The notes beneath the pieces were generated by a model. The model was given only the letters and a program-made list of their open reading frames with translations, ran no database searches and had not been told where the DNA came from. Made by a program: the position numbers and the translations under genes. From Candidatus Solibacter sp. (GTDB lineage Bacteria; Acidobacteriota; Terriglobia; Bryobacterales; Bryobacteraceae), in the NCBI GenBank assembly GCA_017883345.1, contig JADGNT010000100.1, positions 1 to 10,383 on the forward strand: a DNA stretch of 10,383 bases, given 5' to 3'. Positions 1 to 5,955 of the stretch are shown one piece after another. Numbering within the stretch: position 1 is the first letter of the stretch; each line of letters starts with the position of its first letter.

Positions 1-836
1 TACGAAGCCAGCGCCCGCACCACGATCCAGGATTTTTCGAATAGGCTCAGGCGGACGCGGCGCGAGAAGACGTCGTAGTTGGTGGCTTCGATGCGCTCTA
101 GCAATCGGGAGTAGATGGAGATCAGCGCCCACAGCGACGAGCGGCTGCGCGGATGAATCAGATCGAGCAGCGGCCGCGACTCGTCGTAGTAAGCGCGGGC
201 ACGCGCCGCTTCAAAGCGCATCAACTGGAGCAACGCCGGATTGCGGTTGCCGGAGCGCAGATCGTCTTCGGTGACGCCGAAGCGGCGCAGGTCTTCGGCC
301 GGCAGATAGAGACGGCCGCGTTCGGCATCCTCGCGGATATCGCGCAGGATGTTGGTCAACTGAAACGCCACGCCGCATTTTTCGGCGAGCGGCAGAGCGC
401 TGCGCGTATCGAAGCCGAAGATGTGGATGATGGTCAGCCCCACCACCGACGCCACCTGGTAGCAGTAGCGGTACAACTCGTCGAACGTCTGCAAGCTGCG
501 CGGCTCCAGATCCGACGAAATGCCGGCGATCATCTGCCGGAAATAATCGTGCGGGATGCCGAAACGGCGCACCGCGTGGTGAAACGCGGGCCATACGGGA
601 TGCTCGGCGAACCGGCCTTGCAGCGCCTCTTCCATGTCCGCGCGCCAGTGGTCCACGGCGGAACGCGAGGCGCCGGGTTCGTCGCTCAAATCGTCGCAGT
701 AGCGCATGAAGGCATAGATGGCGCACATGGCTTTGCGCTGCTGGGCGGAAAGCAGCACGAACGAATAGTAGAAGTTCTTGGCGCGGCTGCGCGCCACCTG
801 CCGGCAGTATTGATAGGACTGGTCGACCGTGACCAT
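1..836 (-). CDS. hpnD: HpnD, presqualene diphosphate synthase (partial at left edge)
   Basis: This squalene/phytoene synthase-family protein should condense two farnesyl diphosphates into presqualene diphosphate, the first step of the HpnCDE route to squalene. The visible 278 residues start MVTVDQSYQY and run off the left edge. HpnD proteins are about this long, so only a few C-terminal residues should be missing. Both aspartate-rich substrate/Mg2+ motifs are present: YCDDLSDE (Asp48, Asp49, Asp52) and NILRDIREDAERGR (Asp166, Asp170), followed by the family's LYLP. The start ATG (836-834) shares its A with the TGA of hpnC (TGATG), which points to translational coupling. HpnD is separated from HpnC by the NILRDIREDAERGR-type second motif (HpnC has NFWQDV) and by its position after hpnC. 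The catalytic role is family knowledge. The expected next gene, the reductase hpnE, would lie to the left, out of view. Confidence 0.9.
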   Translation of the reverse strand, partial: MVTVDQSYQYCRQVARSRAKNFYYSFVLLSAQQRKAMCAIYAFMRYCDDLSDEPGASRSAVDHWRADMEEALQGRFAEHPVWPAFHHAVRRFGIPHDYFRQMIAGISSDLEPRSLQTFDELYRYCYQVASVVGLTIIHIFGFDTRSALPLAEKCGVAFQLTNILRDIREDAERGRLYLPAEDLRRFGVTEDDLRSGNRNPALLQLMRFEAARARAYYDESRPLLDLIHPRSRSSLWALISIYSRLLERIEATNYDVFSRRVRLSLFEKSWIVVRALAS

Positions 837-1810
837 CACGCCGCCCGCCGTCCGCCCAAGCGTCCGCCCAAGGTGGAGAAGGCCACGCGCGCCACCGAGC
901 CGAGCAGCAGGCTGGCGCGCTCCATCCTGGAAATGGCCGGGCGCGCGCCCAGCACGTCGTAGCCTTGTCGCGCGATTTTTTCCAGCACCCGCATGCCGCC
1001 GCGGCTGAAGAGGTCCAGATCGATCGCCAGGCGCCGGTCCACCATGCCGGCAAGCGGCAGTCCTTCGAGGAAGAGTTCGCGCGCCTGGGCGACAATTTCG
1101 CGCATCACGCCCGCGAAGGCGGGCGTGAAGCGCCGCGCGAAGAGTTCCTGCAACGTGTAGCCGTGCCGTTCCATGATCTCGAGCGGGATGTAAACCCGAT
1201 CCTTGAGCAGGTCCAGCGTGACGTCCTGCCAGAAGTTGGCCAGTTGCAGGGCCGTGCAGGTGGCATCGCTGAGGTTCTGACGCGCGGCGTCGCTGTAACC
1301 ACCGAGATAGAGCACCAGGCGTCCCACCGGGTTGGCCGAATTGCGGCAGTAGCCGAACAACTCATCCCAATTGCGATAGCGGGTCACGGTCTGATCCTGC
1401 ACGAAGGCGTCGATCAGGTCGGCGAACGGCTGCCGGGGGATGCCGTATTGGGTGACGGTGGACGCGAGGGCCGCGAAGACGGGGTGAGTGGCGCTGCTTT
1501 GATCCAAACGCTGGTACATCCAATCGAGTTCGCTGCGCCACCAGGCGAGAAGGCGGAGGCTTTCGGCGGGATTGCCGATCTCATCGGCGAGATCGTCGGC
1601 CCAACGGCAATACGCGTACACGTTGTAGAAATCCTGGTGGAGACGCTTGGGGAGCAGAAAGCTGACGACGTGAAAGTTCTCGTAGTGGGTGGTGGCCAGC
1701 CAGCGGGTGTAGGCGCGGCCTTCACCGGGCGACCAGGTGCGGCCGAGCGCCTCTGGCGAACGGACAAAGCTCGCCGGGGGCAAAAACGCGGGTGAGCCCA
1801 CGCCGGACAT
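836..1810 (-). CDS. hpnC: HpnC, squalene synthase-like enzyme (hydroxysqualene-forming)
   Basis: This is the second squalene/phytoene synthase-family protein of the operon (324 aa). In the HpnCDE pathway HpnC converts presqualene diphosphate to hydroxysqualene, which HpnE then reduces to squalene. The segment THYENFHVVSFLLPKRL (about 41-57) is typical of HpnC. The first aspartate motif is CRWADDLADE (Asp72, Asp73, Asp76) and the second is NFWQDVTLD (Asp196, Asp200), followed by VYIP. The N-terminal ~35 residues before AYTRWLATTHYENF are poorly conserved and Pro-rich, so the true start could be a little further in. However, ATG at 1810 directly follows the TAA of the preceding dehydrogenase (TAAATG), and no other ATG occurs before the core. 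No clear ribosome-binding site precedes it, so translation probably depends on coupling to the upstream gene. The TGA stop overlaps the hpnD start by one base. Confidence 0.92.
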   Translation of the reverse strand: MSGVGSPAFLPPASFVRSPEALGRTWSPGEGRAYTRWLATTHYENFHVVSFLLPKRLHQDFYNVYAYCRWADDLADEIGNPAESLRLLAWWRSELDWMYQRLDQSSATHPVFAALASTVTQYGIPRQPFADLIDAFVQDQTVTRYRNWDELFGYCRNSANPVGRLVLYLGGYSDAARQNLSDATCTALQLANFWQDVTLDLLKDRVYIPLEIMERHGYTLQELFARRFTPAFAGVMREIVAQARELFLEGLPLAGMVDRRLAIDLDLFSRGGMRVLEKIARQGYDVLGARPAISRMERASLLLGSVARVAFSTLGGRLGGRRAA

Positions 1811-2851
1811 TTACGGAACGATGGCCGTTTTCAGGTGGCCGTTGTGGCTCATCAGGTGCCGCATGACTTCCAGCAGGTTGGCGAGCGGTTCTTCCTTATT
1901 GACGAAAACCGCGGCGGTGATGTGACCCGCGCAAATCAATCCGAGCGCCTTCCGGATGTAAGCCGGGGTGTGGTGGAAGCTGGCCTTGCAGGTGATTTCG
2001 GAGTAGTGGAGCAGGGCCGTATCCAGGTTCACCTTGCTCTCGTTGGGGCAGCCGCCGAAGAAGTTGACGGTGCCGCCGCGGCGGACCATGTTGACGGCCC
2101 ACTGCCAGGTCTGCGGCTTGCCGACGGCTTCGATGGCGACGTCCACGCCGCGCCCGTGCGTCATTTCGCGGATCGATTTCACCGGGTCGCTGTGCTCACC
2201 GGCCACGATCAGGTCGTCGGCGCCGAGAGCCGCCGCGCGATCCAACTGGGTCTGCCTTCGGCCCACCGCGATCACGCGGCAACCGTAAAGCTTGGCCAGT
2301 TTGACGAACATCAGCCCAATCGGACCCAGACCGACAATGGCGACGGTATCGCCGGCGCGGGGAGCCGATTCCTCAAAACCGCGCACGACACACGCCAGAG
2401 GTTCCACCAGGGCCGCATCCTGATAGCCGACTTTGTCGGGAATAAGGTATGTATTGCGCTGCACGATGCGCGCCGGGAGGCGGATGTATTGGGCATAGGC
2501 GCCGTTGTTGAAGAGCAGGTCCTCGCACAGATTCTCCAGGCCGCGGTGGCAGAAGAAACACTCTCCGCAGGGCGCCGAATTGGCCGCCACCACGCGCTGC
2601 CCAACCGTGAAATTCGTGACTCCCTCGCCAATGGCGACGACATCCCCCGCCAGTTCGTGCCCAAACACGGCCGGGGGCACGATCATCCGAGCGTGGTATC
2701 CACGTCGGAAGACTTTGACATCGGTGCCGCAGGTGAGCGCCACCTTTACCCGTACGAGGATGTCTCCGGTTTCAATTGTGGGAACAGCTACCGGCTCTAC
2801 CTGCAAATGCTCCTTGCCGTAAAGCACAGCAGCCATCATGTGGTTATTCAC
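1811..2851 (-). CDS. Zinc-dependent medium-chain dehydrogenase (MDR-1), NADP-type
   Basis: This is a 346-aa alcohol/polyol dehydrogenase of the MDR superfamily (GroES-like N-domain plus Rossmann C-domain). Catalytic-zinc residues are Cys41 (TCGTD), His65-Glu66 (GHE) and Glu150 (VEPLA). The structural-zinc lobe has four cysteines at 95, 98, 101 and 109. The nucleotide loop is VGLGPIG (173-179). The second beta-strand ends in Gly197-Arg198-Arg199 instead of an acidic residue, which suggests NADP(H). The start is a GTG at 2851, six bases after AGGTGG and immediately after the TAA of the upstream dehydrogenase. An ATG at 2839 would match the usual family N-terminus (MMAAVLYGKE) but has no ribosome-binding site at normal distance. 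The stop abuts the hpnC start. Its substrate cannot be read from sequence. The overall pattern resembles sorbitol/threonine dehydrogenases. Its place between hpnG and hpnC suggests a hopanoid side-chain redox role, which is inference. Confidence 0.88.
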   Translation of the reverse strand: MNNHMMAAVLYGKEHLQVEPVAVPTIETGDILVRVKVALTCGTDVKVFRRGYHARMIVPPAVFGHELAGDVVAIGEGVTNFTVGQRVVAANSAPCGECFFCHRGLENLCEDLLFNNGAYAQYIRLPARIVQRNTYLIPDKVGYQDAALVEPLACVVRGFEESAPRAGDTVAIVGLGPIGLMFVKLAKLYGCRVIAVGRRQTQLDRAAALGADDLIVAGEHSDPVKSIREMTHGRGVDVAIEAVGKPQTWQWAVNMVRRGGTVNFFGGCPNESKVNLDTALLHYSEITCKASFHHTPAYIRKALGLICAGHITAAVFVNKEEPLANLLEVMRHLMSHNGHLKTAIVP

Positions 2852-3931
2852 TTATGACCACCTCTGTGGCTGAACGATTATTTTCAACGATTTAGGTCCT
2901 GGATGCAATGCCATTTCAAATCCTGAACGGATTTTAACCAACGGCAAACGATGAGAGATCAGCGCTTCCACCGGTATCTCACCGCCGAAAACGAGTTTCG
3001 CCGACTCTTTTTGTAAGTCTACTGAAGCACTATAGCACCCAAAAAGGGTGCGTTCACCGACACAAAGGTCCGCGCCGGTAGTTTCTATACGCTCGGTGGC
3101 CGAAGTTTGGGCAAAAAGCAGAATTCGCGAGCCGGGCCGCGAGCAGGCCATGGCCTGGTCCACGATACCGGGAACCGAGGCGGCCACGATCACCAGATCG
3201 GCGCCACGGCCGCCGGTAAGCCGCCGGGCCTCGGCGGCGACATCGACCTTGCGGGGATCCCAGGCGAATTCGGCGCCGCATTGGGTGGCCAACTCCAGCC
3301 GGGCGTCGATGGTGTCCGTGGCGGCAACGCGCGCGGCGACGCGTGCGGCGACGTGTGCAACAGCGCGGCGGGTCAGCATGGTGAACATCAGGCCGATCGG
3401 ACCCTGCCCCAGGATGACCACGAAATCCGCGGGGCCCGGGTCGCATTGCACCACCGCTTTGAGGCAGGTGTTGAGCGGTTCCACCAAGGTGGCGCGTTCG
3501 AAGGAGATTCCGTCGGGAATCTTCTCGACGCCGTCTTCCACAATCCAATCCATCACGCGCACGTACTGGGCGAAGCCGCCCCCGGCAGGCTCGAACCCGG
3601 CCGTAATCCCCACCTTCTTATATACCGGACACTGGGCGTAGATCTTACGCCGGCAGTAGAAGCACTGGCGGCAGGGGATGTGATGGAAAGCGACGACGCG
3701 ATCTCCCAGCTTGAACTTGGTCACGCCGCTGCCCACGGCGGCCACGACGCCAGCGGTTTCGTGCCCGAAAACGCGGGGCGGCGCCAGCAGGTTGTACTCG
3801 ATCTTCTTCAGATCGGTGTGGCAGATGCCGCAGGCCTCCACGCGAATCAGGATCTCGCCCGGGCCGATCGCGGGGGTTGGGATCTCCTCCACGCTGACCA
3901 CGCTGCCGCCGCGGTAGACCGCTGCGTGCAT
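2852..3931 (-). CDS. Zinc-dependent medium-chain dehydrogenase (MDR-2), NAD-type
   Basis: This is a 359-aa MDR-superfamily alcohol/polyol dehydrogenase, related to but clearly different from MDR-1. Visible catalytic-zinc residues are Cys37 in CGICHTD, His57-Glu58 (GHE) and Glu151 (VEPLN). The structural zinc site is Cys87, 90, 93 and 101. The dinucleotide loop is LGQGPIG (174-180). The second Rossmann strand ends AATDTIDARLE, and Asp206 predicts NAD(H) use. Just before that strand sits an unusual in-frame repeat, HVAA-RVAA-RVAA (193-204), coded by three 12-base units. The ATG at 3931 was chosen because MHAAVYRGGSV is the canonical family start and GGAA lies just upstream. An open frame continues to 4063, but it overlaps hpnG and is Cys/Arg-rich shadow sequence. 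hpnG ends 22 bases upstream, and MDR-1 begins directly after this gene's TAA. The substrate is unknown; the context suggests hopanoid side-chain processing. Confidence 0.88.
   Translation of the reverse strand: MHAAVYRGGSVVSVEEIPTPAIGPGEILIRVEACGICHTDLKKIEYNLLAPPRVFGHETAGVVAAVGSGVTKFKLGDRVVAFHHIPCRQCFYCRRKIYAQCPVYKKVGITAGFEPAGGGFAQYVRVMDWIVEDGVEKIPDGISFERATLVEPLNTCLKAVVQCDPGPADFVVILGQGPIGLMFTMLTRRAVAHVAARVAARVAATDTIDARLELATQCGAEFAWDPRKVDVAAEARRLTGGRGADLVIVAASVPGIVDQAMACSRPGSRILLFAQTSATERIETTGADLCVGERTLFGCYSASVDLQKESAKLVFGGEIPVEALISHRLPLVKIRSGFEMALHPGPKSLKIIVQPQRWS
3320..3355 (-). repeat. Three tandem 12-base units inside MDR-2
   Basis: Three adjacent 12-base units (3344-3355, 3332-3343, 3320-3331 in coding order) encode HVAA, RVAA and RVAA. 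The units differ at only a few positions. The array lies in frame, just before the second Rossmann beta-strand of MDR-2, where relatives normally have a single copy of such a segment. It looks like an in-frame replication-slippage expansion adding about eight residues. Confidence 0.75.
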
Positions 3932-3953
3932 GGTTTCCGGTATGACGAATCGG

Positions 3954-4649
3954 TTAGAATCGGCAGTCGGCAAAAAAATCTCCCAGTACCCGCGCAGCCC
4001 GGACACAGCGGCTGCGCAGCCGGAGCAACTCCGGCAAACGCACCAACGGGTTACGCAATGCACCTCTTAGAACACTCATTGTAGCGAAGTGGCCGTCCGG
4101 GCGCAGCGCCCGATTGAAGTTGTTCGCCATATCTTCGCCTGCCAGGTCGGTTACGACCCGGACACAGTAGAACGGCACGCCGCGCGCGGCGGCACGTTCC
4201 GCCACCCCGCCGGCTTCCATTTCCACCACGCTTCCACCGCCGGCGCGCAGCCGGCGCTTTTCCTCGGCGGTCTGCGCCACATGATCGATCGAACAAACCA
4301 CTCCCATTTGATGCGGCCGCGTACTAGCGGGGTACAAAGCCGGGAAGGTGCGCGATCCCGCCGAAATTGCGCTACCCACGACTACGTCGGCGATCTCGAG
4401 CTCCGGCGCCAGAGCCCCGCAGAAGCCGGTACTGACGATGGCTTCCGCGGGGAAGCGTTCGAGGGCAGCTTCGACGGCGGAAGCGGCGCGTTGGGCGCCC
4501 GCTCCGTTGGCCGCCAGCACCAATTCGTGGTCGCCAAGGCGGGCGGAGCGCGACCAACGGACCGGCACGGCGGTCGATTGCGCATCCGTGGCGTGCTGGA
4601 GGATGCCGGGAAACTCCATGGGGTCTGCGGCTACTATAAGGATTCTCAT
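3954..4649 (-). CDS. hpnG: HpnG, adenosylhopane nucleosidase/phosphorylase
   Basis: This 231-aa protein belongs to the purine nucleoside phosphorylase / MTA-SAH nucleosidase superfamily. In hopanoid producers HpnG removes adenine from adenosylhopane, giving (phospho)ribosylhopane on the way to bacteriohopanepolyols. It starts MRILIVAADPMEFPGI, the typical HpnG opening. STGFCGAL (73-80) is the glycine-rich ribose/phosphate loop. VVEMEAGGVA (141-150) carries the Glu-Met-Glu ribose-binding motif (Glu143, Met144, Glu145). VVTDLAGED includes Asp168, the expected purine-N7 acid. The frame is open upstream to 4838, but that extension lies in a palindromic repeat and reads as Arg-rich nonsense, so the ATG at 4649 is preferred. 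No clear ribosome-binding site is seen. hpnA lies upstream and MDR-2 follows 22 bases later. HpnG needs adenosylhopane from the radical-SAM enzyme HpnH, which is not encoded here. Confidence 0.92.
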   Translation of the reverse strand: MRILIVAADPMEFPGILQHATDAQSTAVPVRWSRSARLGDHELVLAANGAGAQRAASAVEAALERFPAEAIVSTGFCGALAPELEIADVVVGSAISAGSRTFPALYPASTRPHQMGVVCSIDHVAQTAEEKRRLRAGGGSVVEMEAGGVAERAAARGVPFYCVRVVTDLAGEDMANNFNRALRPDGHFATMSVLRGALRNPLVRLPELLRLRSRCVRAARVLGDFFADCRF

Positions 4650-4654
4650 GAGGC

Positions 4655-4769
4655 CGATGTGGCGCAGGCACTCGTGCCTGCCGTGTCGAGACTCGTCTCG
4701 ACACCCGTTCGGGGTTGAGGCGTCGGCATGAGTGCCGACGCTGCAGGCACGAGTGCCTGCGCCACGTCG
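4655..4769. repeat. Four-hairpin palindromic repeat between hpnA and hpnG
   Basis: Perfect 23-base inverted arms lie at 4659-4681 and 4743-4765 and extend outward with one mismatch to 4655/4769. Each arm is itself a hairpin (8-bp stem GCAGGCAC/GTGCCTGC). Two more hairpins lie between the arms: a 10-bp stem at 4683-4692/4695-4704, and an 8-bp stem at 4721-4728/4733-4740. All four carry ACTCGT or ACTCAT at the apex, the first two on the plus strand and the last two on the minus strand, so the whole block is symmetric around about 4712. It fills the hpnA-hpnG gap and resembles a REP/BIME or MITE-like dispersed element. If transcribed it would fold strongly and could affect read-through or mRNA stability between hpnA and hpnG. 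Confidence 0.85.
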
Positions 4770-4797
4770 TGCCTCGCGCAGATCGGCACCATGTTCA

Positions 4798-5793
4798 TCA
4801 CGCGGCTGGCTTATGGGCAAGGCGATAGCCCGCCCCACGGAACCATTCGACGGCGCGGGACAGCGCCTGGTCGGCCGGTGCGGGGCTGAAGCCGAGTTCG
4901 CGCTTCGCCTTGTCGTGGGTCACCCACATTTTCTTCTTCGCCATGCGAACCGCATCCAGCGGTACGCGCGGCGGGTGGCCGGAAACGCCGGCCCAGGCGG
5001 TGCTGCACGCGCCGGCGCAGTACGCCACCAGGTAGGGAAGGCGGATGGTGGGCGCTTTTCTTCCGGTGATGCGCGCCAGTTTTTGCAGGATCTGCTCCAA
5101 GGTGAGATTCTCCGAGCCCAGGATGTAGCGCTCGCCAGGGCGGCCGCGCTCGCAGGCCTGCCAGTGGCCTAGGGCCGTATCGCGGACGTCCACCACGTTG
5201 AGGCCGGTATCGATGAAGGCCGGCATATCGCCATTCAGGAAGTCGAGCACGATCTTGCCGGTCGGGGTGGGCTTGACGTCGTGATCGCCCACCGGGGCCG
5301 TGGGGTTCACAATCACCACGTCCAACCCGCCGTGGGCAAACCCGAGCGCCACCTGCTCGGCGAGAAACTTGGAACGTTTGTAATCTCCGGCCATGTCCTC
5401 AAGCGCGACGGGCATCTGCTCATCGCCGACGCCGCCGGGCGGCACACCAATGCAGCCTACGGTGCTGGTATAGACCACGCGCTCAACGCCTGCGTCCTGA
5501 GCCGCCTGCAATAAATTCCTGGTGCCGTCGACATTGGAGCGGTACAGTTCGCCGGGATCCCTGGCCCAGAGACGGTAATCGGCAGCCACGTGGAAGAGCA
5601 GCCCGCAGCCGGCCACCGCGCGTTCGAGCGACGCGGCGTCGCGCAGGTCTCCGGTCACGCACTCGACATCGAGAGCGTCCACCCGGCTCCCGGGGCGAAC
5701 CAGGGCGCGCACACGGTACCCGCGTTCCAGAAGTACGCGCGCGACGTGCCAACCGAGGAACCCGGAGGCTCCCGTGACGAGTGCAGGTTTCAT
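4798..5793 (-). CDS. hpnA: HpnA, hopanoid-associated NAD-dependent epimerase/dehydratase-like SDR
   Basis: This is a 331-aa extended short-chain dehydrogenase with the N-terminal NAD-binding motif TGASGFLG (7-14). The active-site segments are VVYTSTVG (Ser/Thr) and the catalytic Tyr-x-x-x-Lys in YKRSK, followed by an NPTAPVGDHD segment typical of HpnA. Length and motif order match the hopanoid-associated sugar epimerase family. Its exact reaction in hopanoid metabolism is not firmly established; a role in modifying or reducing the ribose-derived side chain is the usual suggestion. The ATG at 5793 begins MKPALVTGASGFLG, exactly where the Rossmann fold should start. It lies 162 bases downstream of shc and 148 upstream of hpnG, and both gaps are filled by palindromic repeats. 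It probably belongs to the same transcript, although the repeats could partly separate the transcript's segments. Confidence 0.9.
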   Translation of the reverse strand: MKPALVTGASGFLGWHVARVLLERGYRVRALVRPGSRVDALDVECVTGDLRDAASLERAVAGCGLLFHVAADYRLWARDPGELYRSNVDGTRNLLQAAQDAGVERVVYTSTVGCIGVPPGGVGDEQMPVALEDMAGDYKRSKFLAEQVALGFAHGGLDVVIVNPTAPVGDHDVKPTPTGKIVLDFLNGDMPAFIDTGLNVVDVRDTALGHWQACERGRPGERYILGSENLTLEQILQKLARITGRKAPTIRLPYLVAYCAGACSTAWAGVSGHPPRVPLDAVRMAKKKMWVTHDKAKRELGFSPAPADQALSRAVEWFRGAGYRLAHKPAA

Positions 5794-5829
5794 TGGTTGC
5801 TGACAACCCCTAAAGATCTGTCAAGAGTT

Positions 5830-5915
5830 GGCAGGCGAAAGCGCCTGCCCCACCTTTGCCGGCAAGCGGCTTACCGATGGTGGCGCAGGCGGGGTACCCT
5901 CTGGGTCCGCCTGCG
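5830..5915. repeat. Palindromic repeat block between shc and hpnA
   Basis: Three hairpins lie in a row. The first is an 8-bp perfect stem at 5830-5837/5842-5849 with loop AAAG. The second is an imperfect stem at 5860-5866/5870-5876. The third is a 9-bp perfect stem at 5884-5892/5907-5915. An outer inverted pair, 5843-5854 with 5879-5890, matches at 11 of 12 positions. The 11-base core GTGGCGCAGGC (5880-5890) also occurs in the hpnA-hpnG repeat at 4659-4669 and, inverted, at 4755-4765, so the two blocks look like members of one repeat family. It occupies most of the 162-base shc-hpnA gap. No T-run follows, so it is not a canonical terminator. Confidence 0.75.
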
Positions 5916-5955
5916 AACCTCATTCTTTCACAGCACTGTTATTCCGGAACAAATC

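Noticed and set aside
1835..2857. Plus-strand open frame of 340 codons opposite MDR-1; similar ones lie opposite hpnD, hpnC, MDR-2 and ispH
   Set aside because: Each mirrors a minus-strand gene with complete family motifs. The plus-strand translations are low-complexity and show no family signature.
3932..4063. N-terminal extension of MDR-2 by 44 residues
   Set aside because: It overlaps the 3' end of hpnG in another frame, is rich in Cys and Arg, and the canonical MDR start lies at 3931.
4650..4838. N-terminal extension of HpnG by 63 residues
   Set aside because: It is encoded by the palindromic repeat and the end of hpnA; MRILIVAADPMEF at 4649 is the family start.
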